Assembly: GCA_023488435.1 (NCBI GenBank)
Contig: JAMDCK010000019.1
Location: forward strand, 1-50,966
Length of the DNA stretch: 50,966 bases
DNA from: Actinomycetota bacterium
GTDB taxonomy: Bacteria > Actinomycetota > Coriobacteriia > Anaerosomatales > UBA912
Direction of reading: 5' to 3'
Shown piece after piece: positions 36,868 to 44,443 of the stretch. Each line of letters opens with the position of its first letter. The first letter of the stretch is position 1. The position numbers were made by a program, and so were the translations under genes. Below the pieces are notes generated by a model. The model saw only the letters and a program-made list of their open reading frames with translations, ran no database searches and had not been told where the DNA came from.

Positions 36868-38652
36868 ATGGTCTCCACCCTCATACGCATCATCAGGTTC
36901 ATACGCGGATATCGGACGACCGCATTGCTGGCTCTTATCGCTATTGTCGCCAGCATAGCCGCCGAGCTCTACGCCCCGCAGGTTCTACGCACACTTATCG
37001 ACGACGGAATCATTGGAGGAAACAGCGACCATATCTGGCGCAATGCGGGCTGGCTTACTGCCCTAGCAGTACTCTCCGGCCTAGCCAGATTTGCTTACGG
37101 CTACCTTTCCGCCCGGGTGAGTCACGGCGCAGCGTTCGGCCTTCGCAAGGAGATATTCGCGAAACTCCAGAGTTTGTCGTTTTCCTACTACGATCGCGTC
37201 CAGACGGGCCAACTAATGACCCGGGTCACTAGCGATGTCGATCTGGTTCGAGATTTCATCGGCGGTGGAATGGTGCAGATGATCAGCGCCGTTCTCATGC
37301 TTGTCATCACCGCGGCGATCCTGCTGTCGATGAATCTGGTGCTGGCATTGATCGCACTTTCAGTCATTCCCGTGACCTTGCTCATCCTGCTTCTCTTCGT
37401 TGGCCGACTCGGCCCGATGTTCAGGTCGTTCCAAGAGAGGCTGTCGCGCCTGAACGGCATCTTTGGCGAGAACATTTCGGGTGTCCGTGTAGTCCGCACC
37501 TTCACCGCCGAGGAGACCGAGACCGAGCGATACCGCCGAGCGAACCAGGACCTGCTCGATTCCGGCCTTCAGATCCGCAACTCGATCGCGAATGCCTTCC
37601 CGCTACTCTTCAGCGTCGGCTCCTTCGGCGTGGTGCTGATCACCTGGGTTGGGTCATCGATGATCGTCGAAGGAACGCTGACCGTCGGCGAACTAGTGGC
37701 TTTCACTTCCTACCTCGTGCTGTTGCTGCAGCCGCTCTTCATGCTCGGCTTCGGTGCGCAGCAGATCGCGCGGGCTGGTGCCGGTGCTCAGCGCATCTTC
37801 GAGATCCTCGACGCTAAGATCGACGTTGCCGAGGCAGAGGATGCGATTGTCTTGCCCGAATTGCAGGGACGCATCACCTTCGAAGGTGTGACATTGCGAT
37901 ATCCCGGCGACACGCGGGACATCCTCAAGGAGCTGACCTTCTCCATCGATACCAAGACGACCGTCGCCGTTGTCGGCTCCACTGGCTCAGGCAAAACCAG
38001 CCTGGTCAACCTCATCCCGCGCTACTACGATCCCGTTGCAGGAGTCGTAGCGATCGACGGACACGACACCCGCACCCTCAAGCTCGACTTCCTCCGGCGG
38101 CATATCGCGATGGTCATGCAAGACGCAGTCCTTTTCAGCGGGACGGTAAGCGACAACATCTCCTACGGACGACCCGACGCCACACAGGAGCAAATCGAAG
38201 CGGTCGCACGGATGGCGCAAGCTCACGGATTCATCTCGGCGCTTTCCGAAGGCTACATGACGCACATCGGTGAGCGTGGTGTCACCTTGTCAGGCGGTCA
38301 ACGTCAACGCATCTCCATCGCCCGTGCGCTTCTTGTTGATCCCAAGATCCTCATCATGGACGACTCGACTTCGGCTCTGGATTCCCAGACGGAAAGCGCA
38401 CTGATTGAGGATCTTGACGAGCTGATGCGCACCCGCACCACGATTATCATTGGCCAACGCCCTTCGGCACTGGCACGAGCTGACAAAGTCCTACTGATCG
38501 AGGACGGACGAATCGCCGATGAGGGCACACACCTCGAGCTCCTCGAAAGGAACTGCACCTATGCCGAAATTCTGGCGGCCCCACCAGGATCTGAGTCCGA
38601 GGACCCGCCCGGTCAGTGCGAGATGAGTGGACTCGAAGGGCGTGATGGTTAG
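36868..38652 (+). CDS. ABC exporter half-transporter with degenerate catalytic site
   Basis: A 594-residue fusion of a six-helix membrane domain (about 1-310) and ATPase (about 335-575). Walker A is VVGSTGSGKTSLVNLI (about 370), signature TLSGGQRQRISIARALL (about 473). Walker B reads ILIMDDSTSALDS, with Asp (about residue 499) where the catalytic Glu is normal. That substitution marks the degenerate subunit of heterodimeric exporters such as TM287/288 and BmrC/D. The canonical partner follows directly, its start sharing one base with this stop (TAGTG). GGAG precedes the ATG at 36868, so I preferred it to the ATG at 36814. It is likely a drug or lipid exporter; the substrate is unknown. Confidence 0.93.
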   Translation: MVSTLIRIIRFIRGYRTTALLALIAIVASIAAELYAPQVLRTLIDDGIIGGNSDHIWRNAGWLTALAVLSGLARFAYGYLSARVSHGAAFGLRKEIFAKLQSLSFSYYDRVQTGQLMTRVTSDVDLVRDFIGGGMVQMISAVLMLVITAAILLSMNLVLALIALSVIPVTLLILLLFVGRLGPMFRSFQERLSRLNGIFGENISGVRVVRTFTAEETETERYRRANQDLLDSGLQIRNSIANAFPLLFSVGSFGVVLITWVGSSMIVEGTLTVGELVAFTSYLVLLLQPLFMLGFGAQQIARAGAGAQRIFEILDAKIDVAEAEDAIVLPELQGRITFEGVTLRYPGDTRDILKELTFSIDTKTTVAVVGSTGSGKTSLVNLIPRYYDPVAGVVAIDGHDTRTLKLDFLRRHIAMVMQDAVLFSGTVSDNISYGRPDATQEQIEAVARMAQAHGFISALSEGYMTHIGERGVTLSGGQRQRISIARALLVDPKILIMDDSTSALDSQTESALIEDLDELMRTRTTIIIGQRPSALARADKVLLIEDGRIADEGTHLELLERNCTYAEILAAPPGSESEDPPGQCEMSGLEGRDG

Positions 38653-40445
38653 TGGCTCACCCACACGGAACGGGTCCGCAGATTCCGGTTGAAAGCGTGG
38701 CCGCCGCTACTGCGCTTGCGAGCGTGCGCAGACTGATCGAATACGTGCTCAAGTATCGTCGAAATGTCATTTTTGCCGTGGTGTGGCTGCTGGTCTCCTC
38801 GGCAACCGCTGCGGCGGTTCCTGCCTTGATCGGCTACGTGGTTGACCAAGCGGTCAGGCAAGCAGCAGGTGCGGGCGAAGTGAGTGCCCTCAATGCACCG
38901 ATCGCACTGCTTGCAGCGGTCACTATCGCAGGATGGTTCGCTCAGCGTGCCCAAATCATCCACCTCGGAAATGCAGGTCAGAGGGCTCTTTTCGTTCTTC
39001 GGCAGGAAGTATTCGCAAAGCTCCATGTGCTCCCAGTTGCGTATTTCGAGTCTTCGGCCGCAGGAGACCTGATGAGTCGACTGGTCAACGACATCGAGAC
39101 GGTGAATTCATTCATGTCCCAGGGCCTGCGCCGACTGATCGGGTCGATGCTCGTTGTGGTTGCAACGGTCGTCGCAATGTTCATCGTGGATGCCCGTCTT
39201 GCATTGGTCACGCTCTTGGCCTTGCCGTTCCTAATGGCAACCGCATGGGTGTTCGGAAAGGTCTCCCGGAGGGTGTTTCGGCAGCGCCAGGTTGCAATCG
39301 GAAACGTAAGCGCACTACTTGCCGAAGAGTTGGCGGGAATCAAGGTCGCCCAGTCGTTCGCAAGGTCTGGAGCTAGCAGCGAAGCATTCGATGCCCGTAA
39401 CGCCGCAAACAGGGATGCCAGTATCAACGCCTCGGCGATCTCGTCAGCCTTCGAGCCTGCCCTGACCCTGATATCAACGATTGCGACCGTACTGGTGGCC
39501 GGCTATGGCGGAATGCTGGCTGCTGGAGGAGTGATCACTGTGGGCGTAGTGGTGGCGTTCTTCAACTACGCACGCCAGTTCTTCAACTCGATATCGCAGA
39601 TCTCCACTCTTTGGGGAGAAACTCAGTCGGCTATTGCTGGCAGCGAGCGCGTCTTCACCCTTTTGGATGCTCAGACCGGGATGACCGATCCTCCAGACGC
39701 CGTTGACCTCATGGACCCCCAGGGTTCCTTGGGTTTCAGCAAAGTTAACTTCGGCTATGCCGAAGGACCCCAAGTACTGTTCGACGTCAGTTTCCAGGTC
39801 CTTCCGGGCGAGACCGTGGCTCTGGTGGGGATGACCGGAGCGGGCAAGTCCACAATCCTGGACCTCATCTCCAAGATGTATGCGCCCGACTCAGGCGAGA
39901 TCACTATCGATGGAGTGGATATACACAAGGTCACCACCCCTTCCTTGCGAAGGATTCTCGGTGTCGTTGGGCAAGAACCCTTTTTGTTCACTGGGACCGT
40001 GGCCGACAACCTCAGGTATGCGCGGAGCGGCGTGACCGACGATGAAATCCGCTCGACTCTACTCGACGTCGGTGGCCCAGTACTTCTGGAAAGCCTGCCG
40101 GAAGGTATCGATACACGGATTGGCGAACGCGGACTCACGCTCTCCGGTGGTCAACGGCAATTGCTCGCACTAGCCAGAGTGATGCTTTCGGATCCCTCCA
40201 TCCTACTTCTCGACGAGGCCACCTCAGCAGTGGACTCACGTACCGAGACCCAGATCCATGTTGCCTTGGACAAGGTTTTCTCTGAGCGCACCGCAATCGT
40301 CATCGCCCATCGGCTGTCCACAGTAAAAAGGGCCGACAGGATAATCGTGATAGAGGATGGCCGTGTTGTTGAGAGCGGCACGTATCGCGAGCTGATGGCG
40401 GCGGGCGGATACGCCTCGAATCTCTTCTGCGCTCAGATAATCTGA
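38652..40445 (+). CDS. ABC exporter half-transporter with canonical catalytic site
   Basis: A 597-residue partner of the preceding gene, with a six-helix membrane domain (about 30-330) and ATPase (about 355-595). Walker A ALVGMTGAGKSTILDLISKM, signature TLSGGQRQLLALARVML and Walker B SILLLDEATSAVDS have the normal catalytic Glu, as expected of the consensus subunit of a heterodimer. The GTG start shares a base with the upstream stop. The last 70 codons are in the 1390-bp tandem duplication, and a stray second copy of them lies at 41621. The PadR regulator downstream may control the pair. Confidence 0.93.
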   Translation: MAHPHGTGPQIPVESVAAATALASVRRLIEYVLKYRRNVIFAVVWLLVSSATAAAVPALIGYVVDQAVRQAAGAGEVSALNAPIALLAAVTIAGWFAQRAQIIHLGNAGQRALFVLRQEVFAKLHVLPVAYFESSAAGDLMSRLVNDIETVNSFMSQGLRRLIGSMLVVVATVVAMFIVDARLALVTLLALPFLMATAWVFGKVSRRVFRQRQVAIGNVSALLAEELAGIKVAQSFARSGASSEAFDARNAANRDASINASAISSAFEPALTLISTIATVLVAGYGGMLAAGGVITVGVVVAFFNYARQFFNSISQISTLWGETQSAIAGSERVFTLLDAQTGMTDPPDAVDLMDPQGSLGFSKVNFGYAEGPQVLFDVSFQVLPGETVALVGMTGAGKSTILDLISKMYAPDSGEITIDGVDIHKVTTPSLRRILGVVGQEPFLFTGTVADNLRYARSGVTDDEIRSTLLDVGGPVLLESLPEGIDTRIGERGLTLSGGQRQLLALARVMLSDPSILLLDEATSAVDSRTETQIHVALDKVFSERTAIVIAHRLSTVKRADRIIVIEDGRVVESGTYRELMAAGGYASNLFCAQII

Positions 40446-40534
40446 CGTCTGTCCAACACTCATGTGCAGGTTCATGGTACTTTCTACCGCCCCTACCTGT
40501 GCTTTTTTACCAAACCTCGATCTTGGGTTTAGGC

Positions 40535-40563
40535 TTGCATTTATATGGGACATGTCATATAGT
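40535..40563 (+). promoter_or_regulatory. Sigma-70-type promoter of the PadR gene
   Basis: A -35 box TTGCAT (40535-40540) and a -10 box TATAGT (40558-40563) are exactly 17 bases apart. The start point is expected near 40570, giving a leader of about 30 bases to the TTG at 40599. Confidence 0.6.
40542..40561. promoter_or_regulatory. Palindrome in the promoter spacer (candidate PadR operator)
   Basis: TATATGGGACATGTCATATA is a near-palindrome centred on the perfect 8-mer GACATGTC, lying between the -35 and -10 boxes. PadR proteins commonly repress their own promoter from such sites. Binding is inferred. The copy at 41932-41951 is identical. Confidence 0.5.
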
Positions 40564-40598
40564 TGTGTTCACATATATGCGCAAATCGGGGTGAAAAG

Positions 40599-41177
40599 TT
40601 GTCTTTGGAGCATGCGATCATGGGTTTCCTCGCCGAGAAGGGCTCGACAGGATACGACCTGAAGACACGAGAGTTCTCGAAGGCGTCACCTCTCTGGCCT
40701 GCTGACCAAGCGCAGATATATCGAACCCTGGAGAAGCTGCGAACCAAGCGCTTGGTGTCCGTCAGGAAGATCCGACAATCGGACCGCCCGGATCGCCGCG
40801 AGTACGCACTGACACCTGCCGGCCGAAAAGCCCTCTCATCGTGGCTAGCGACCCCTTCTGCTCCCGCCACAGTCCGCGACCCCCTCATGCTTCAGCTCAA
40901 CTTCGGCGAGTACGTGCCGGAAGAGGATCTTTACGCTGTGCTTGCCGCGCGTCGAGAGCTTATGCAATCCCAGCTTGAAACGCTTCGATCCCGCCTATCG
41001 GCTCATGAGGGTATGGGGCAAGGACACAGCACACGGGCACACGCCCTTAGAAGAATGGTGCTGCTCGGGCGCCTCTCGCAGATCCGTGCTTCGATCGACT
41101 GGTTGGATGATTGCATAGATTCTCTGGATGTCGCCGAAGGTCAGGCTTTACAGTCCGACCTCTTTGATGCAACATGA
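40599..41177 (+). CDS. PadR-family transcriptional regulator (first copy)
   Basis: A 192-residue DNA-binding protein. The N-terminal winged helix (LSLEHAIMGFLAEKGSTGYD, then QIYRTLEKLRTKRLV and DRREYALTPAGRKAL, residues 1-85) is followed by an all-helical Vir_act_alpha_C-type dimerisation domain (about 95-180). I chose the TTG at 40599 because GGGGTG lies seven bases upstream and the family start LSLEHAI fits; a GTG at 40563 lies in the promoter. The stop overlaps the next start region. In this family the regulator often represses a multidrug exporter, and the heterodimeric ABC pair lies upstream. Confidence 0.88.
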   Translation: MSLEHAIMGFLAEKGSTGYDLKTREFSKASPLWPADQAQIYRTLEKLRTKRLVSVRKIRQSDRPDRREYALTPAGRKALSSWLATPSAPATVRDPLMLQLNFGEYVPEEDLYAVLAARRELMQSQLETLRSRLSAHEGMGQGHSTRAHALRRMVLLGRLSQIRASIDWLDDCIDSLDVAEGQALQSDLFDAT

Positions 41178-41194
41178 GCGAAGGGAGTCGCCCG

Positions 41195-41716
41195 ATGAAG
41201 ATTGTGGCAATCGACGCGAGCAGACATTTCGGGGCCGTAAGTAGGTCCGTCGAGGCAGCGGCACTAGCTGCCGAATCAGTTGGCGCCACCGTTTCTAGGG
41301 TAAGTCTCAGGGATCTTGAGATTAGAACTTGCACCCACTGCTGCATGTGTCACGCATCTGGCGTCTGTAAGATCCAAGACGGCCTTCCAGAACTCGCGCG
41401 GCTGATCAACGAGGCCAACGGCATCATATTCGGAACTCCTGACTCGTCCCGGCAAGCCAGTGATGCAACTAACGCGATTCTCGACAGACTCTCTGGCTAT
41501 TTCAATTCGGATCAAATGTGTCTCCCGGGCATCGGGAGTTCGGCAGCACCTCAGACTCGATCAGCGAAACTTGCCAAGCGAGCGATAATCATCACTGCGT
41601 GCCGATCATCTCAGCTCCTATGGACTCACGTACCGAGACCCAGATCCATGTTGCCTTGGACAAGGTTTTCTCTGAGCGCACCGCAATCGTCATCGCCCAT
41701 CGGCTGTCCACAGTAA
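41195..41716 (+). pseudogene. Truncated flavoprotein gene (broken at duplication junction)
   Basis: This copy has the first 142 residues of the flavoprotein at 42585-43190, then at 41620/41621 jumps into the duplicated ABC-gene fragment in the wrong frame and adds 31 unrelated residues. It lacks the C-terminal third of the flavodoxin-like fold and is unlikely to work. Confidence 0.85.
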
Positions 41717-41835
41717 AAAGGGCCGACAGGATAATCGTGATAGAGGATGGCCGTGTTGTTGAGAGCGGCACGTATCGCGAGCTGATGGCGGCGGGCGGAT
41801 ACGCCTCGAATCTCTTCTGCGCTCAGATAATCTGA
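41621..41835 (+). pseudogene. Stray C-terminal fragment of the second ABC exporter gene
   Basis: The last 70 or so codons of the ABC gene at 38652-40445 repeated without the rest (DSRTETQIHV to NLFCAQII). It includes only the region after Walker B. It is a by-product of the 1390-bp duplication and has no start of its own. Confidence 0.85.
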
Positions 41836-41924
41836 CGTCTGTCCAACACTCATGTGCAGGTTCATGGTACTTTCTACCGCCCCTACCTGTGCTTTTTTAC
41901 CAAACCTCGATCTTGGGTTTAGGC

Positions 41925-41953
41925 TTGCATTTATATGGGACATGTCATATAGT
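41925..41953 (+). promoter_or_regulatory. Second copy of the PadR promoter and palindrome
   Basis: Identical to 40535-40563, with TTGCAT and TATAGT 17 bases apart. If real, it gives the second PadR copy and the intact flavoprotein their own promoter. Confidence 0.55.
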
Positions 41954-41988
41954 TGTGTTCACATATATGCGCAAATCGGGGTGAAAAG

Positions 41989-42567
41989 TTGTCTTTGGAG
42001 CATGCGATCATGGGTTTCCTCGCCGAGAAGGGCTCGACAGGATACGACCTGAAGACACGAGAGTTCTCGAAGGCGTCACCTCTCTGGCCTGCTGACCAAG
42101 CGCAGATATATCGAACCCTGGAGAAGCTGCGAACCAAGCGCTTGGTGTCCGTCAGGAAGATCCGACAATCGGACCGCCCGGATCGCCGCGAGTACGCACT
42201 GACACCTGCCGGCCGAAAAGCCCTCTCATCGTGGCTAGCGACCCCTTCTGCTCCCGCCACAGTCCGCGACCCCCTCATGCTTCAGCTCAACTTCGGCGAG
42301 TACGTGCCGGAAGAGGATCTTTACGCTGTGCTTGCCGCGCGTCGAGAGCTTATGCAATCCCAGCTTGAAACGCTTCGATCCCGCCTATCGGCTCATGAGG
42401 GTATGGGGCAAGGACACAGCACACGGGCACACGCCCTTAGAAGAATGGTGCTGCTCGGGCGCCTCTCGCAGATCCGTGCTTCGATCGACTGGTTGGATGA
42501 TTGCATAGATTCTCTGGATGTCGCCGAAGGTCAGGCTTTACAGTCCGACCTCTTTGATGCAACATGA
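41989..42567 (+). CDS. PadR-family transcriptional regulator (second, identical copy)
   Basis: Identical in sequence to 40599-41177, including the TTG start and GGGGTG site. This copy is followed by the intact flavoprotein gene, with its stop overlapping the ATG at 42564 by four bases. If the duplication is real, regulator dosage is doubled; if not, only one PadR gene exists. Confidence 0.85.
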   Translation: MSLEHAIMGFLAEKGSTGYDLKTREFSKASPLWPADQAQIYRTLEKLRTKRLVSVRKIRQSDRPDRREYALTPAGRKALSSWLATPSAPATVRDPLMLQLNFGEYVPEEDLYAVLAARRELMQSQLETLRSRLSAHEGMGQGHSTRAHALRRMVLLGRLSQIRASIDWLDDCIDSLDVAEGQALQSDLFDAT

Positions 42568-42584
42568 GCGAAGGGAGTCGCCCG

Positions 42585-43190
42585 ATGAAGATTGTGGCAA
42601 TCGACGCGAGCAGACATTTCGGGGCCGTAAGTAGGTCCGTCGAGGCAGCGGCACTAGCTGCCGAATCAGTTGGCGCCACCGTTTCTAGGGTAAGTCTCAG
42701 GGATCTTGAGATTAGAACTTGCACCCACTGCTGCATGTGTCACGCATCTGGCGTCTGTAAGATCCAAGACGGCCTTCCAGAACTCGCGCGGCTGATCAAC
42801 GAGGCCAACGGCATCATATTCGGAACTCCTGACTCGTCCCGGCAAGCCAGTGATGCAACTAACGCGATTCTCGACAGACTCTCTGGCTATTTCAATTCGG
42901 ATCAAATGTGTCTCCCGGGCATCGGGAGTTCGGCAGCACCTCAGACTCGATCAGCGAAACTTGCCAAGCGAGCGATAATCATCACTGCGTGCCGATCATC
43001 TCAGCTCCTAGCAACCTTCTTCGGCTATACGAACGGCCCCATACGCCAGCTCAGGTCGACCCTTGCCGCCAGTGGGATTCGCACGATAGGCACGCTCGAG
43101 GTCAGAGGCGCCACGCCAAAGGGAGAGTACTCTCCGCCCGATATCGAGATTGCATCGAGCCTAGGCCGCCTGGTGGCAGGCAAGATCTGA
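42585..43190 (+). CDS. Flavodoxin-like NADPH/FMN reductase with iron-sulfur-type cysteine motif
   Basis: A 201-residue protein of the NADPH-dependent FMN reductase/iron-sulfur flavoprotein group. The flavodoxin fold starts MKIVAIDASRHFGAVSRSVE. CTHCCMCHASGVC (about 46-58) fits the compact CX2CX2CX4-7C cluster motif of Isf proteins, and GIIFGTPDSSRQASDATNAI follows. It may bind FMN and a [4Fe-4S] cluster and reduce quinones or other electron acceptors; the substrate is unknown. I chose the ATG at 42585, with AAGGGAG upstream, over 42564, which overlaps the PadR stop. Co-transcription with PadR suggests a response to redox-active or toxic compounds. Confidence 0.8.
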   Translation: MKIVAIDASRHFGAVSRSVEAAALAAESVGATVSRVSLRDLEIRTCTHCCMCHASGVCKIQDGLPELARLINEANGIIFGTPDSSRQASDATNAILDRLSGYFNSDQMCLPGIGSSAAPQTRSAKLAKRAIIITACRSSQLLATFFGYTNGPIRQLRSTLAASGIRTIGTLEVRGATPKGEYSPPDIEIASSLGRLVAGKI

Positions 43191-43201
43191 CTTCGGAGAG
43201 C

Positions 43202-44401
43202 TTAATCGGCGGGTTTTCCGATGAGCAGGTCCATGATCCTGCGCCCAGGATCCACTAGCAGCCCCGACTGCTTTGCGGCGACTTCGTCATAGCCAGCGAT
43301 CCCACTGGCATCCACTCCCCGACCCCAGATCACGAACGGAACCGGATCCCCGACGTGGGCTCTCAGGGTGATGGGCGTGGCATGGTCCGGCATCGCCAAG
43401 ACCCTGATGTCCTGCGTCGCTGCGAGCTCGCGAACGCGCGCGACGACCCGCTCATCGATTGCCTCGATAGCGGCGATCTTGCCTGCCAGGTCGCCAGCAT
43501 GACCGGCTTCGTCGGGCGACTCGACGTGGATGACCACTAGGTCGCCCTCACCGAGCGCTTCAATGGCCCCCTTGGCCTGAGCGTCGTAGTCATTGTCAGG
43601 TCCATCGGTGACGCCGTCGATCTGCAGCCTGCGGATCGATGTCAGCGCTGCGAGTCCCCCTAGGAGATCGACACCCGAGGTCATCGCAGCGGACACCCCA
43701 TGTCGCTCGGCGAACGAGGTGACTGCGAGTGGCCGGATCCCCGGCCAGAACGGCCAGACATCGGTCACGGGCAGCTCTCCTCGGCTACGCCTGTCAGCGT
43801 TCACCGACACTGCCGACAAGACCGCCCGCGCCCGCTCCATGTAGTCGAGGAGCAGCGCGGCCCCATCGCCCCTGGGCACATGCAGCGCTACGAGTTCGTC
43901 GGGGATGTCGTGGGGCGGAGTGTAATCCAGATCGACAAGCTCCGGATGACCTGTGACCACAAGGATATGACGGTAGGCCACGCCGGGGTACAGGCGGAAA
44001 GTGTCGTCGTCGAGTGCAGCCGCGAGCTCCGAGATCACCTCACGAGACTGAGCGGTTGGGATGTGTCCGCCAGAGTAGCTCGCCATCCGGTCATCAGCTA
44101 GCGCCACCAGGTTGAGTCGGAGCGCGACCTGATCGGGCCTCAACTCGATTCCCATGCTGGCAGCTTCAATCGCTCCTCGGCCGATGTATTCCGCGAGCGG
44201 ATCGTATCCCAGGATCGACATACAAGCTGCCGAGGAGGACGGCTCGACCCCCTCGGGAACGGTACGAGCAAGGCCGATCATGCCTTCGGCGGCCATTGCG
44301 TCCAGGTTGGGCGTCGCTGCGACTTGTAGGCATGTTCGCCCACCGAGCTCCTCAAGCGGAAGGTCGGAGGCGCCGTCGAGAATGATGACAACATATTTCA
44401 C
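43202..44401 (-). CDS. Phosphoglycerate-mutase-like protein, proposed alternative homoserine kinase
   Basis: A 399-residue member of the archaeal-type cofactor-independent phosphoglycerate mutase (ApgM) group in the alkaline-phosphatase superfamily. Seen: VVIILDGASDLPLEELGGRT, the catalytic Ser in EPSSSAACMSILGYDP, GPDNDYDAQAKGAIEAL, and the metal-site motifs VIHVESPDEAGHAGD and VLAMPDHATPITLRAHVGDP. One subfamily (TIGR02535 as I recall it) is proposed to act as homoserine kinase. The neighbouring, divergent thrC supports this. The GTG at 44401 has GGGGA upstream; an ATG at 44437 is possible. A longer reading to 45247 is antisense to thrC and rejected. Confidence 0.85.
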   Translation of the reverse strand: MKYVVIILDGASDLPLEELGGRTCLQVAATPNLDAMAAEGMIGLARTVPEGVEPSSSAACMSILGYDPLAEYIGRGAIEAASMGIELRPDQVALRLNLVALADDRMASYSGGHIPTAQSREVISELAAALDDDTFRLYPGVAYRHILVVTGHPELVDLDYTPPHDIPDELVALHVPRGDGAALLLDYMERARAVLSAVSVNADRRSRGELPVTDVWPFWPGIRPLAVTSFAERHGVSAAMTSGVDLLGGLAALTSIRRLQIDGVTDGPDNDYDAQAKGAIEALGEGDLVVIHVESPDEAGHAGDLAGKIAAIEAIDERVVARVRELAATQDIRVLAMPDHATPITLRAHVGDPVPFVIWGRGVDASGIAGYDEVAAKQSGLLVDPGRRIMDLLIGKPAD

Positions 44402-44443
44402 TCGGTATCCCCATTCTGGAGGTGTTTCAGGTACCATGCGCAC

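Larger units (their letters stand above)
40231..43010. repeat. Exact tandem duplication, period 1390 bp
   Basis: Copies run 40231-41620 and 41621-43010 with no shared base at the join. They look identical on inspection and in multiple translated frames. Each copy contains the 3' end of the second ABC gene, the promoter, the PadR gene and most of the flavoprotein gene. There are no inverted repeats or transposase. Confidence 0.9.
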
